64,000 nucleotides of DNA from NCBI RefSeq assembly GCF_902859645.1, contig NZ_CADIJR010000009.1:1-64000 (forward strand). Reading direction: 5' to 3'. A model generated the notes under the pieces. The model was not told where the DNA came from. It saw nothing but the letters and a program-made list of their open reading frames with translations, and did no database searches. This stretch comes from Achromobacter insuavis (lineage in GTDB: Bacteria; Pseudomonadota; Gammaproteobacteria; Burkholderiales; Burkholderiaceae_B). The position numbers and the translations under genes are program-made. Below are positions 1 to 7,932 of this stretch, piece by piece; the first letter of the stretch is position 1; every line of letters begins with the position of its first letter.

Positions 1-148
1 CCAGGTCGATCGGGGCCGCCGCGCCGCGCCGGCCGACCAGGCCGACCGCGCGCAGGCCGGCGTCCGCCGTGGCGTTGGCGCTGTCCGTCCCGGCGCTGTC
101 CGCCGCGGCGCCAGCGAGGGCGGCGAAGGGCGGCTCAACGGGCCGCAT
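1..148 (-). CDS. Partial 5' end of a gene downstream of napC, possibly ccmA (haem exporter ATPase)
   Basis: An open frame starts with an ATG at 148-146, inside the last codons of napC (14-bp overlap), and runs off the window edge. The 49 visible residues include [18 protein letters not shown], which resembles the first beta-strands of an ABC ATPase before its Walker A motif. In E. coli the nap operon is followed directly by ccmABCDEFGH, and NapB and NapC need haem attachment, so CcmA is the natural guess. No diagnostic motif is in the window. The identification rests on context and a weak N-terminal resemblance. Confidence 0.35.
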   Translation of the reverse strand, partial: MRPVEPPFAALAGAAADSAGTDSANATADAGLRAVGLVGRRGAAAPIDL

Positions 149-767
149 GCGGGCCGTCCGGGCCGTTCAGGCCGGGCACCGACGACAGTTCGCCGGGCGG
201 GATGTTGGGCAGCTTGTGGGCGATGCCCTTGTGGCAGTCGATGCAAGTCTTGCTCTTGTCGGCCAGGTAGGTCGAGTGCATGTTCTGCGCGCGCACGCTC
301 TGGCGCGTGAAATCCATGTAGTCGTAGTTGTGGCAGTTGCGGCATTCCAGCGAATCGTTGGCCTTGAAGCGGGCCCATTCATGCCTGGCCAGTTCCAGCC
401 GCTTGTCGACGAACTTCTCGCGCGTGTCGATGGTGCCGAAGATCTTGCCCCAGACCTCCTTGGAGGCCTGCATCTTGCGGGCGATCTTGTCGGTCCAGTT
501 GTGCGGCACGTGGCAGTCCGAGCACAGCGCGCGCACGCCGGAACGGTTGGTGAAGTGGATGGTGCCTTTCAGTTCGGCGTAGACGTTGTCGCGCATCTCG
601 TGGCAGCCGGTGCAGAACTTCTCGGTGTTGGTGAACTCCATGGCGGTGTTGAAGGCGCCCCAGAACAGGATGCCGCCGATGAAGCCGCCCACCGTCAGGA
701 AACCCAGGCTGAAGTGCACGCTGGGCCGGCGGATGATGTTCCAGTAGCGCTTGATGAGTTTGACCAT
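135..767 (-). CDS. napC: NapC, membrane-anchored tetrahaem c-type cytochrome (quinol dehydrogenase)
   Basis: NapC oxidises membrane quinol and passes electrons to NapAB in the periplasm. The 210-residue protein has one N-terminal membrane anchor (about residues 18-38) and four CXXCH haem-binding motifs at residues 52-56, 82-86, 142-146 and 175-179, as expected for the NapC/NirT family. It is the last gene of the napEDABC operon, 16 bp after napB. No napGH is present, so NapC should be the only quinol oxidase for this reductase. The length is normal and nothing looks damaged. Confidence 0.97.
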   Translation of the reverse strand: MVKLIKRYWNIIRRPSVHFSLGFLTVGGFIGGILFWGAFNTAMEFTNTEKFCTGCHEMRDNVYAELKGTIHFTNRSGVRALCSDCHVPHNWTDKIARKMQASKEVWGKIFGTIDTREKFVDKRLELARHEWARFKANDSLECRNCHNYDYMDFTRQSVRAQNMHSTYLADKSKTCIDCHKGIAHKLPNIPPGELSSVPGLNGPDGPHAAR

Positions 768-783
768 GGCGGTTCCCCGTGCC

Positions 784-1260
784 TTACTTCTTGTCGGCCG
801 CCGGGGCGGAGAGGCGCTTGAGGATCACGTCGATGTCCTGGTAGGTGTTGGACACCAGCGGCTTGGCCTCGGCCTGCGGCACATGGCATTGCACGCAGAA
901 ATAGCGCCGTGGCGAGACCTCGGCCAGCACGTTGCTGTCGCGGTCCATGTAGTGGGTCACGCTCAGCGGCGGCGCCTGGGTCTCCTCGGTGTTGACGCGG
1001 GCGTGGCAGGCCAGGCAGCGGTTGAAGTTCTTGTCGATCTGGTAGCCGTCGATGCTGTGCGGGATGGTGGGCGGCTGCATCGAATAGGTGCGCATCCGCT
1101 TGATGTCCTTGTTCTCGATCGGACTGATCAGCGGCGGGTCGGTCTCGTCGGCGATGGGCGTGGGGCCGCGCATCGGGTCCTGCACCTCGAACGGCGGCGC
1201 GGCCCAGGCCGCGATGCTACAGGCTGCGCACAATACGAAAGCGAGAGCGCGTCGGTTCAT
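784..1260 (-). CDS. napB: NapB, dihaem cytochrome c subunit of periplasmic nitrate reductase
   Basis: NapB is the small periplasmic electron-transfer subunit that takes electrons from NapC and gives them to NapA. The 158-residue product starts at the ATG at 1260, followed by a signal peptide of about 20 residues ending AAWA. The open frame extends further upstream, but only this start leaves a proper signal peptide. Two haem motifs are visible, CLACH (82-86) and CVQCH (122-126), the number expected for NapB. It lies about 20 bp downstream of napA. Confidence 0.96.
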   Translation of the reverse strand: MNRRALAFVLCAACSIAAWAAPPFEVQDPMRGPTPIADETDPPLISPIENKDIKRMRTYSMQPPTIPHSIDGYQIDKNFNRCLACHARVNTEETQAPPLSVTHYMDRDSNVLAEVSPRRYFCVQCHVPQAEAKPLVSNTYQDIDVILKRLSAPAADKK

Positions 1261-1280
1261 GGCTGTCTCCGGTGCGCGCG

Positions 1281-3776
1281 TCAGACCTTGACGATCTTGA
1301 CCGCGCACTTCTTGAAGTCGGTCTGGAACGAGATCGGGTCGGTGGCGTCCAGCGTGACCTTGTTGATCAGCTGGCCGGCATCGAACCACGGCACGAACAC
1401 CAGCCCGCGCGGCGGCTTGTCGCGCCCGCGGGTCTCCAGCCGGGTGCGCATCCTGCCGCGCCGCGAGATGATCTCGACCTCGACCCCGCGCCGCAGGCCC
1501 ATGGCCTGCGCGTCATCGGGGTGCATGAAACAGACCGCGTTGGGAAAGGCCCGGTACAGCTCCGGCACCCGCCGCGTCATGGAGCCGGAATGCCAGTGCT
1601 CCAGAATCCGTCCGGTCGACAGCCAGAACGGATACTCCTGGTCCGGCGACTCCGGCGGCGGCTCGTAGGGCAGGGCGTAGATGATGGCGCGGCCGTCCGG
1701 GTTGCCGTAGAACTCGAAGCCGGCGCCCGGCTTCACGTACGGGTCGCTGCCTTCGCGATAGCGCCACAGCGTTTCCTTGCCCTTGACCACCGGCCAGCGC
1801 AGGCCGCGCACCTCGTGATAGGTGTCGAACGGCGCCAGGTCATGGCCGTGGCCGCGGCCGAACTCGGCGTACTCCTCGAACAGGCCCTTCTGCGCATAGA
1901 AGCCGAAGGCCTCGGCCTCCTGGTTGGCGTAGTCCTTGTCGCGGTCGGTATTCGGATAGCGGTTGACCTTGCCGTTGGCGAACAGCACGTCGAACAGGGT
2001 CTTGCCGCGGTACTCGGGCTTCTTGGCCAGGAGGTCGGCCGGCCACACTTCCTCGACCTTGAAGCGCTTGGAGAACTCCATCAGCTGCCACAGGTCCGAG
2101 CGCGCCTGGCCCGGCGCGTTGACCAGTTGGTGCCAGAACTGCGTGCGGCGCTCGGCGTTGCCGTAGGCGCCTTCCTTCTCCACCCACATCGCCGCCGGCA
2201 GGATCAGGTCGGCCGAGATGGTGGTGACGGTCGGGTAGGCGTCGGACACGACGATGAAGTTGTCCGGATTGCGGTAGCCCGGCAGCCCCTCGTTCATCAG
2301 GTTGGCGGCCGCCTGCATGTTGTTGTTGACCATCACCCAGTAGGCGTTGATCTTGCCGTCTTTCAGCATGCGGTTCTGCAGCACCGCGTGCGCGCCGACC
2401 TTCTCGGGGATGGTGCCGGCCGGCAGTTGCCAGATGTCCTCGGCGTGGGCGCGGTGCTTGGGATTGGTCACCACCAGGTCGGCCGGCAGCCGGTGCGAGA
2501 ACGTGCCGACTTCGCGCGCCGTGCCACAGGCCGAGGGCTGCCCGGTCAGCGAGAACGGGCTGTTGCCCGGCGTCGAGATCTTGCCCGTCAGCAGGTGGAT
2601 GTTGTAGACCATGTTGTTGGCCCACACCCCGCGCGTGTGCTGGTTGAAGCCCATGGTCCAGAACGAGGTCACCCGCAGCTTGGGGTCGGCGTACAGCTCG
2701 GCCAGGTCTTCCAGCTGTTTCTTCGGCACGCCCGTCAGCTTGGCGGTGTAGTCCAGGTCGTAGCGCGACACGAACCTGGCGAATTCGTCGAACGTCATCG
2801 GCTTGGAGCCGCCGGCATCGCCGGCGTTCTTGGCCGCCTTCTGCAGCGGATGGTCGGGCCGCAGGCCATAGCCGATGTCGGTGTTGCCCTCGCGGAACAC
2901 CGTGTGCTTGTCGACGAACTCGCGGTTCACGCGCTTGGTCTGGATGATGTGGTTGGCGATGTAGTTCAGGATCGCCAGGTCGGTCTGCGGCGTGAAGGTC
3001 AGCGTCAGGTCGGCCAGCTCGTACGAGCGGTGCTCGAAGGTCGACAGCACCGCCACCTTCGTTTTGGGCGCCGACAGGCGCCGGTCGGTGACGCGGGTCC
3101 ACAGGATCGGATGCATCTCCGCCATGTTCGAGCCCCACAGCACGAACACGTCGGCGTTCTCGATGTCGTCATAACAGCCCATCGGCTCATCGGCGCCGAA
3201 AGTGCGCATGAACCCCACCGCCGCCGACGCCATGCAGTGGCGCGCGTTCGGATCCAGGTTGTTGGAGCGGAACCCCGCCTTCATCAGCTTGAGCGCGGCG
3301 TAGCCTTCCCACACCGTCCACTGGCCCGAGCCGAACATGCCGACCGCCTCCGGCCCCTTGTCCTTGAGCACGCGCTTGAACTGCTCGGCCATCACGTCGA
3401 AGGCCTGGTCCCACGACACCGGCGCGAACTCGCCATCCTTGGCGTACTTGCCGTCCTTCATGCGCAACAGCGGCGTCGTCAGCCGGTCGTTGCCATACAT
3501 GATCTTCGACAGGAAATAGCCCTTGACGCAGTTCAGCCCCTTGTTGACCTCGGCATTGAAGTCGCCATGCGTGGCCACCACCTGGTTGTCCTTGACCGCG
3601 ACGTTCACGCCGCAACCGGTCCCGCAGAACCTACAGGGCGCCTTCGACCACTTGAGCTTGGCCGCCTCCGACTCCGTCACGATGTTCTGCGTGTAGCCCA
3701 CCACCGGAATCCCCGCCACCGTGGCGGCCGCGGCGGCGGCGGACTGCTTGATGAACTCCCTACGGGCCATTGCCAT
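1281..3776 (-). CDS. napA: NapA, catalytic molybdenum subunit of periplasmic nitrate reductase
   Basis: NapA reduces nitrate to nitrite in the periplasm using a Mo-bis-MGD centre and one [4Fe-4S] cluster. The 831-residue protein begins with a twin-arginine signal ([12 protein letters not shown]), so it is exported folded through Tat. Cluster cysteines are at about residues 48, 51, 55 and 83. The expected molybdenum-ligand cysteine is in NARHCMASA at about residue 181. The length matches the family (E. coli NapA is 828). The start overlaps the 3' end of napD by 17 bp, which suggests translational coupling to its Tat-signal chaperone. Confidence 0.98.
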   Translation of the reverse strand: MAMARREFIKQSAAAAAATVAGIPVVGYTQNIVTESEAAKLKWSKAPCRFCGTGCGVNVAVKDNQVVATHGDFNAEVNKGLNCVKGYFLSKIMYGNDRLTTPLLRMKDGKYAKDGEFAPVSWDQAFDVMAEQFKRVLKDKGPEAVGMFGSGQWTVWEGYAALKLMKAGFRSNNLDPNARHCMASAAVGFMRTFGADEPMGCYDDIENADVFVLWGSNMAEMHPILWTRVTDRRLSAPKTKVAVLSTFEHRSYELADLTLTFTPQTDLAILNYIANHIIQTKRVNREFVDKHTVFREGNTDIGYGLRPDHPLQKAAKNAGDAGGSKPMTFDEFARFVSRYDLDYTAKLTGVPKKQLEDLAELYADPKLRVTSFWTMGFNQHTRGVWANNMVYNIHLLTGKISTPGNSPFSLTGQPSACGTAREVGTFSHRLPADLVVTNPKHRAHAEDIWQLPAGTIPEKVGAHAVLQNRMLKDGKINAYWVMVNNNMQAAANLMNEGLPGYRNPDNFIVVSDAYPTVTTISADLILPAAMWVEKEGAYGNAERRTQFWHQLVNAPGQARSDLWQLMEFSKRFKVEEVWPADLLAKKPEYRGKTLFDVLFANGKVNRYPNTDRDKDYANQEAEAFGFYAQKGLFEEYAEFGRGHGHDLAPFDTYHEVRGLRWPVVKGKETLWRYREGSDPYVKPGAGFEFYGNPDGRAIIYALPYEPPPESPDQEYPFWLSTGRILEHWHSGSMTRRVPELYRAFPNAVCFMHPDDAQAMGLRRGVEVEIISRRGRMRTRLETRGRDKPPRGLVFVPWFDAGQLINKVTLDATDPISFQTDFKKCAVKIVKV

Positions 3777-4104
3777 CGTCGATCTCCTCGTTCATCGCGG
3801 CCAGCGTGTCGGCGTGCTGGTACACCAGCGCCGATGCCAGCACGCCATCCAGGCGCTGGATCTGCGAGATCCGCGCCATCATGTCGTCAGTGGAGGGGGC
3901 TTCCAGCGTCACCACCAGCTTGCCGGTCTCGGACGCGCCATGGATCTCGGCGCCCGCGATCGCAAGCACCGCGCGGCGCACCTCGTCCAGCCGACGCGGC
4001 GTGGCATGCACGACCAGGCTGGCGATATGCAATTCAGGGGAACCCGGCGCGGCGGCCGGCAGGGAAGGAGGCGCGGACATGGAGGCGGTCCCGTCGGTGC
4101 CCAT
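3760..4104 (-). CDS. napD: NapD, chaperone for NapA maturation
   Basis: NapD is a small cytoplasmic protein that binds the NapA twin-arginine signal and holds back export until the cofactor is inserted. The reading frame gives 114 residues. A second ATG at 4080 (MSAPPSL) would give 106 residues and may be the true start. The first ATG, at 4104, overlaps the napE stop codon (TGATG), which favours coupling. The core, from ELHIASLVV to ALVYQHAD, has the ferredoxin-like fold pattern of the family. It lies between napE and napA in the operon. Confidence 0.93.
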   Translation of the reverse strand: MGTDGTASMSAPPSLPAAAPGSPELHIASLVVHATPRRLDEVRRAVLAIAGAEIHGASETGKLVVTLEAPSTDDMMARISQIQRLDGVLASALVYQHADTLAAMNEEIDDGNGP

Positions 4105-4262
4105 CAGCTGCCCGGAGGACCGGCAAACAACTGATAGAACCAGACAATGAAACCGTAGCCCGCGACGATGATCACCGTAAGAACGGGGGCCATGACCGCC
4201 GTCAGGAACAGAAAACTGCGCAGCTCCTGCGGCTTCGTGTAGCCATCAGACTCGTTTGACAC
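4104..4262 (-). CDS. napE: NapE, small membrane protein of the nap operon
   Basis: This 52-residue gene starts with GTG at 4262-4260, about eight bases after a GAGGTGG ribosome-binding site. It encodes a hydrophilic N-terminus, then KPQELRSFLFLTAV and a single membrane helix ending in GFIVWFYQLFAGPPGS. This matches the NapE family (ELRSFLFL and YGF..W.YQ...GPP signatures). Its molecular role is unknown in any organism. It is the first gene of napEDABC. Its stop codon overlaps the napD start. The non-ATG start and short length make it easy to miss. Confidence 0.88.
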   Translation of the reverse strand: MSNESDGYTKPQELRSFLFLTAVMAPVLTVIIVAGYGFIVWFYQLFAGPPGS

Positions 4263-4450
4263 ACACCACCTCACCAGACAGTCGGGGTATTGCGTTTAAC
4301 GTGCGGATGTCGAAGTTTTTAGCAGATGCCTTTTCAACACGCAATGTTGCAGCACAGCGCAAAACCCCGCGCCACCGCTATGTGCTTATATATATTGCGC
4401 AACCCAGGCAAGAAAGAAACACCCCTCCAAAAACACCCCCGCACAAGCCA

Positions 4451-4519
4451 GCGTGTAAGTCACGCGCAAGTCACCGAGCAAGTCACCGCAAGAGCCACCG
4501 CGTAAGTCACCGCGTAAGC
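4451..4519. repeat. Tandem array of about six degenerate 12-bp units
   Basis: The unit is close to AAGTCACCGCGT. AAGTCAC recurs at 4457, 4468, 4480 and 4504, with degenerate copies around 4489 and 4516. The spacing is 11-12 bp. The units abut, so this is not a CRISPR array. It ends directly at the hairpin at 4520. Confidence 0.8.
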
Positions 4520-4550
4520 CATCGAGGGCCGCGCAGGGCGGCCCTCGATG
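4520..4550. repeat. Perfect 31-bp hairpin
   Basis: Thirteen-base arms, CATCGAGGGCCGC and its exact complement, surround the loop GCAG. Neither side has a clear T-run, so it is not a textbook terminator. It could end the leftward BKACE transcript in a Rho-assisted way or act as an RNA structure. Confidence 0.7.
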
Positions 4551-4644
4551 ACGGGCAATGCAAAGTCTTCCAGCAAAAAATCCCGGCAAAAAAAACGCCA
4601 AGAACATTCCCCGCCCCAGCTCCCAAGGCCAGCAAAACACGGTA

Positions 4645-4809
4645 GCCAGGGGCGTCGGGCCCCCGGCGGGCGCGGCCGTCAGGGGGTGCCCGGCGGAATC
4701 CGAAGGCAGGCGCCGCAGGCGCCAACGAGGATGAGCGCGGGGCAGTCCGGCCCCCGCGGGCCGGACCACCCCCGAAGGCCGCGCCCGCCGGGGGCCCGAC
4801 GCCCCTGGC
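4645..4809 (+). repeat. Palindromic repeat element, copy 1: 33-bp inverted arms around a conserved core
   Basis: Arms at 4645-4677 and 4777-4809 are perfect 33-bp inverted repeats beginning GCCAGGGGCGTCGGG. Between them lies a core at 4695-4750 starting GGAATCCGAAGGCAG. The core holds a small hairpin (GGCGCC, loop GCA, GGCGCC) and runs into a second one (GTCCGGCCC paired with GGGCCGGAC). A related element is present in the opposite orientation at 58613-58770: the cores agree at about 50 of 57 positions, while the outer arms have different sequences yet are still inverted repeats. This suggests a family of interspersed structured elements. Confidence 0.8.
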
Positions 4810-4832
4810 GGCCCAAGCAAATTGCCCTGAGC

Positions 4833-4916
4833 GAGCAATCAAAAACGAGCAATCAAAGAAGAGAAAACAAAGACGGGCAATCAAATACAGCCAATCAAAG
4901 CCAGGCAAATCATGAC
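4833..4916. repeat. Tandem array of six 14-bp units
   Basis: Units start at 4833, 4847, 4861, 4875, 4889 and 4903, in exact 14-bp register. The common form is GAGCAATCAAAnAC. The third and last units are the most diverged. The array is AT-richer than its surroundings and sits about 50 bp from the 3' end of the BKACE gene. It has no coding potential that I can see. Confidence 0.8.
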
Positions 4917-4968
4917 CGCCGACCAACGCCAACAACCGCGGAACGACTCCGCCAGCCAACCGCGACTG

Positions 4969-5823
4969 TTAGGCAACCGCCCCATAGATCCGCCGCGCCT
5001 GCGCAGCATCCGCCACCGGCCGCCCCAAAGCAACCGCCCCTTCCACCGCCTGCCGCACCAACTCCCCATTCCCCGAAGCCACCGAACCATCCCGCAGCTT
5101 CAGATTATTCTCGAACCCCACCCGCATATGCCCCCCGAACGCCGCCGCCGTCGTCACGCAGGCATTCTCCTGCGCCCCGAACGCGCACACCGCCCAGGGC
5201 AGCGAATGGTCATAGGCCGCCAGGAACGGCAGCAGGTCATAGGCCGACGACGTCTGCCCCACGCTGTAGCGCCCCAGCACGAACAGCACCGACCACGCGC
5301 CCGGCGGCACCAGCCCGCGCGCGCGCAGTGACAGCCAGCGCCGCACATCGCCCTCGTCGTACAGGATGATCTGCGTCATGATGCGGCGCTCGGCCACCCA
5401 GGCCAGGAACGCCGCCAGCTCGGCCTCCGCGATCTCCGGCACCGCGATCTCGCGCAGCCCGATCGACACCGCCTCCGGCTGCAGCTCGCGCACCAGCGCC
5501 ATCTGCTCGGCCGCCTGGTACACGCCCGCCGCTTCGCTCGTCACCTGCACCAGCAGCTCGTCGCCCACCGCGCGCCGCACCGCCGCCAGCGCGTCGCGGT
5601 AGGCCTGCGCGTCCAGCAGATGGCTGCCGTCCGGCTTGCGCACGTGCATGTGCATCATCGCCGCGCCCGCGTCCAGGCAGGCGCGGGCCTCCAGCGCCAG
5701 GGCCTCGGCCGTCAGCGGCACGGCCGGGTGGTCGGCGGCTTTCTTGTAGGCGCCGTTGGGCGCCACCGTCACGATGACGGGCGACTCGGCCAGGGCCGGA
5801 CGGGGAATGTTCACGGCGTTCAC
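4969..5823 (-). CDS. BKACE-family beta-keto acid cleavage enzyme (DUF849)
   Basis: BKACE enzymes condense a beta-keto acid with acetyl-CoA and cleave it to acetoacetate and a new acyl-CoA. The founding member is 3-keto-5-aminohexanoate cleavage enzyme (Kce). The 284-residue length is typical. The zinc-binding HMH (residues 58-60, in AAMMHMHVR) and the TIM-barrel start VIVTVAPNGAYK are visible. The start is GTG, overlapping the upstream dehydrogenase stop by four bases (GTGA), so the two are co-translated. The partner should supply its beta-keto substrate. The natural substrate cannot be read from the sequence; dehydrocarnitine-like compounds are one option for such pairs. Confidence 0.92.
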   Translation of the reverse strand: MNAVNIPRPALAESPVIVTVAPNGAYKKAADHPAVPLTAEALALEARACLDAGAAMMHMHVRKPDGSHLLDAQAYRDALAAVRRAVGDELLVQVTSEAAGVYQAAEQMALVRELQPEAVSIGLREIAVPEIAEAELAAFLAWVAERRIMTQIILYDEGDVRRWLSLRARGLVPPGAWSVLFVLGRYSVGQTSSAYDLLPFLAAYDHSLPWAVCAFGAQENACVTTAAAFGGHMRVGFENNLKLRDGSVASGNGELVRQAVEGAVALGRPVADAAQARRIYGAVA

Positions 5824-6782
5824 GGCTGGATCTCCGGCAGTTCCGGCGCGATCAGGTCCAGGCCCGCGCGCAACAGGCGGTCATAGCGCGCGCGCTCGGC
5901 GGCGATGGTTTCCGGCGTCCAGGCATAGAAGCCTTCGCCCGCCTTCATGCCGTAGCGGCCGTCGGCGGCGCGCTCGGTCAGGCAGCGCGCCGGATGGTCG
6001 TCATTGCAGAACGTCGGGTACATGGTCGCGCCCGCCGCCGCGTGCACATCGATGCCGGCGTGGTCGCGCTGCATCACCGGCCCGGCCGCCAGGAAGCGGA
6101 AACCGAAACCGAAGCGCACCGCCGCGTCCACGTCCTCGGGCGAGGCGATGCCGCGGTCGATCAGGTTGAAGGCCTCGCGCGACAGCGCGTGCTGCAGGCG
6201 GTTGGCCAGGAAACCCGGCAGGTCCTGGCGCACCTTCACCGGCACGCTGCCGCAGCGGCGCATGAAGGCGATCAGCGCGTCGGCGCGGGCCTCGTCGCTG
6301 GTCTCGGCCATCACCACCTCGACCAGCGGCACCAGGTGAGCCGGCATGAAGAAGTGCAGGCCCAGCATGCGTTCGCGCGTGGCCAGCCCCTGGCCAATGG
6401 CGCTGATCGGGAAACTGGAACTGTTGCTCGCCAGGATGGCGTCGGGCCGCGCGCGTTGCACCAGTTCCGCAAACAGCGCCTGCTTGATGTCGAGCCGTTC
6501 CGGCACGCACTCGATCACCAGGTCGACGCTGGCCCAGTCCACCTGATCCAGGCTGGCGGCCGTGGCCAGTTGCGCCACCTGGGCCTCGCGGCCGATGGTC
6601 TTGAGATTGTCGGCCACGCGCGCCGGCAGGGCGGCCGCGCGCGCCGCGTCCGGCTCGATCACCGTCGTGCGGCAGGCGGCGCGCGTCAGCACCACCGCCA
6701 CGTCGGCGCCCATGGTGCCGCCGCCCACCACCACCGCATGCGCCGCGCCCGGATTGGGCAGGGCCTTCGCGTCCGTCTGCAT
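5820..6782 (-). CDS. 3-hydroxyacyl-CoA dehydrogenase-family enzyme
   Basis: This is an NAD-dependent beta-hydroxy acid or 3-hydroxyacyl-CoA dehydrogenase of 320 residues. The Rossmann motif is VVVGGGTMGADVA (about residues 17-29). The family active-site regions follow as SNSSSFPIS and LHFFMPAHLVPLVEVV, then the C-terminal helical domain with DLPGFLANRLQHAL. I take the ATG at 6782, preceded by GGAGCAAACC; longer frames run into a 12-bp tandem repeat and only add low-complexity residues. Paired with a BKACE enzyme, the likely role is oxidation of a beta-hydroxy acid before cleavage. Confidence 0.9.
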   Translation of the reverse strand: MQTDAKALPNPGAAHAVVVGGGTMGADVAVVLTRAACRTTVIEPDAARAAALPARVADNLKTIGREAQVAQLATAASLDQVDWASVDLVIECVPERLDIKQALFAELVQRARPDAILASNSSSFPISAIGQGLATRERMLGLHFFMPAHLVPLVEVVMAETSDEARADALIAFMRRCGSVPVKVRQDLPGFLANRLQHALSREAFNLIDRGIASPEDVDAAVRFGFGFRFLAAGPVMQRDHAGIDVHAAAGATMYPTFCNDDHPARCLTERAADGRYGMKAGEGFYAWTPETIAAERARYDRLLRAGLDLIAPELPEIQP

Positions 6783-6814
6783 GGTTTGCTCCTTGTTCTG
6801 AAACCGCTGTTGCA

Positions 6815-6874
6815 TCTGCGTCTGTGTTTGCGTCTGTATCCGCGCGTGTGTCCGCGCTCGTGTCCGCACTTGTG
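6815..6874. repeat. Five-unit 12-bp tandem repeat in the leader of the dehydrogenase gene
   Basis: Five adjacent 12-mers fill 6815-6874: TCTGCGTCTGTG, TTTGCGTCTGTA, then three TCCGC-type units ending in GTG. It sits in the untranslated leader of the minus-strand dehydrogenase. A similar 12-bp unit (GCGTCTGTTTGT) recurs in frame inside the acyl-CoA ligase gene at 40802-40837. Confidence 0.7.
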
Positions 6875-6906
6875 TCCAATTCGGCGCCGAGTGTAGAGAA
6901 GCTTGT

Positions 6907-6923
6907 TTGATTGATGAATCAGA
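6907..6923. promoter_or_regulatory. 17-bp shared control sequence, copy 1 (also at 10533-10549)
   Basis: TTGATTGATGAATCAGA lies between the divergent LysR gene and the dehydrogenase/BKACE operon. It contains the interrupted palindrome TGATT-N4-AATCA. The identical 17-mer, inverted, is in the control region between the IlvD/Edd dehydratase and the Bug protein gene. TTGATG at 6911 and TAGAAT at 6933, 16 bp apart, could also be the -35 and -10 of the LysR promoter, so a bound protein would block it. Confidence 0.6.
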
Positions 6924-6977
6924 TTTTTTGGATAGAATGATCGACAAATCGGATCAATGGACAAGGCGCGGGGCGGT

Positions 6978-7886
6978 ATGCAGATCAATCTCTCGATGCG
7001 CGATATCGACACCACCCTGGTGCTGGGCCGCACCCTCAACTTCCGCCAGGCGGCGGCGCAGCTGCACCTGTCGCAATCGGCGCTGTCGACGCAGATCCAG
7101 CGCATCGAGGACGCGCTGGGCGTGCGGCTGTTCGACCGCACCACCCGCACCGTGCGGCTGACGGCGGCGGGAGAGGTCTTCATGCAGCAGGCCGCGGCCC
7201 TGCAGGTGGCCTTTCGCGACGCCATCGCCGCGGTCAGCGGCATCGCCAGCGCCGAGCATGGCCAGGTGTCGGTGGCGGCGCTGCCGTCGCTGGCCGCGCG
7301 CCTGTTGCCGCGGGTGTTGATGGCCTATCGCCAGGCGCACCCGCAGGTGGCCTTGAAGGTGCGCGACACGCTGTCGGGACCGGCCTTCGACCTGGTGCGC
7401 GCCGGCGACGTGGACTTCGCGCTGACCGCCGCCGACCCACAGCACGCCGACCTGCATTACCAGCCCTTGATGTCGGACAGTTTCCTGCTGCTGATCCCCG
7501 AGGCGCACCCGCTGGCGCGCGCCAGGGGGCCGCTGCGCTGGGCCGACACGGCCAGCGCAGCGCATGTGTCGATGGTGCACCCGAGCAGCGTGCGCCAGTA
7601 CACCGAATGGGCCTTTCTGCAGAACCGCATCCGCTTCACGCCGGCCTTCGAGGCCGAGCACCTGACCACCATCGTGGCCATGGTGGAATGCGGCTTCGGT
7701 GTGGCGGCGCTGCCCGAGATCGCGGCGGGCGCGGTGGCGCAGAACGGCATCGTGCAGCGGCCGCTGATCGGCCCGGTGGCCGAACGCTCGATCGGGCTGG
7801 TGACGGCGCGCAACCGCAGCCTGCCGCCGGCCGCTGCGGCGCTGGTGGCGATGTTGCGGCAGTACCTGGCCGAAGAGGCCCGCTGA
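6978..7886 (+). CDS. LysR-family transcriptional regulator
   Basis: The 302-residue protein has an N-terminal winged helix-turn-helix (LNFRQAAAQLHLSQSALSTQIQRIE) and a C-terminal effector-binding domain ending in the usual GFGVAALPEIAAG region. I prefer the ATG at 6978, which follows a GGGGCGG ribosome-binding site; an ATG at 6957 would add seven residues but has no such site. It is divergent from the dehydrogenase/BKACE operon, the classic LysR arrangement, so that operon is its probable target. The inducer is unknown. Confidence 0.93.
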   Translation: MQINLSMRDIDTTLVLGRTLNFRQAAAQLHLSQSALSTQIQRIEDALGVRLFDRTTRTVRLTAAGEVFMQQAAALQVAFRDAIAAVSGIASAEHGQVSVAALPSLAARLLPRVLMAYRQAHPQVALKVRDTLSGPAFDLVRAGDVDFALTAADPQHADLHYQPLMSDSFLLLIPEAHPLARARGPLRWADTASAAHVSMVHPSSVRQYTEWAFLQNRIRFTPAFEAEHLTTIVAMVECGFGVAALPEIAAGAVAQNGIVQRPLIGPVAERSIGLVTARNRSLPPAAAALVAMLRQYLAEEAR

Positions 7887-7932
7887 GGCCGTGACCTCGG
7901 CAAGGCAAGGCGGCCGCCAGGTCGTGCGCCGT

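Larger units (their letters stand above)
4263..4968. other. Repeat-rich non-coding block between the nap operon and the BKACE operon
   Basis: This 706-bp stretch lies between the 5' end of napE and the 3' end of the BKACE gene. It should hold the nap promoter (nearest napE, AT-richer around 4300-4400) and the end of the BKACE transcript. I saw no convincing FNR or Nar box. From 4445 on it consists of a 12-bp tandem array, a perfect hairpin, a 165-bp palindromic element and a 14-bp tandem array, each listed separately. Open frames crossing it are low-complexity and look spurious. Confidence 0.7.

Noticed and set aside
1272-4259. A 995-codon open frame on the plus strand across napA
   Set aside because: It is antisense to napA and napD, which have full catalytic and signal motifs. 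High GC content removes stop codons from other frames, so its length means little; its translation is low-complexity His/Arg/Val-rich.
4520-4550. Intrinsic terminator for the BKACE operon
   Set aside because: The hairpin is perfect but lacks a T-run on either strand, so I list it as a hairpin only.
4451-4916. Possible CRISPR array
   Set aside because: Units of 12 and 14 bp abut with no unique spacers of about 30 bp, and no cas genes are nearby.
4548-5369. Open frames across the palindromic element (both copies) as small proteins
   Set aside because: They have Pro/Arg/Ala-rich composition, no ribosome-binding site, and change frame between copies. The conserved signal is the DNA/RNA structure.
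5820-6947. Longer start for the dehydrogenase at 6947
   Set aside because: It would translate the 12-bp tandem repeat into a Thr/Arg/Gln-rich leader and overlap the promoter. The ATG at 6782 has a ribosome-binding site and starts just before the Rossmann fold.
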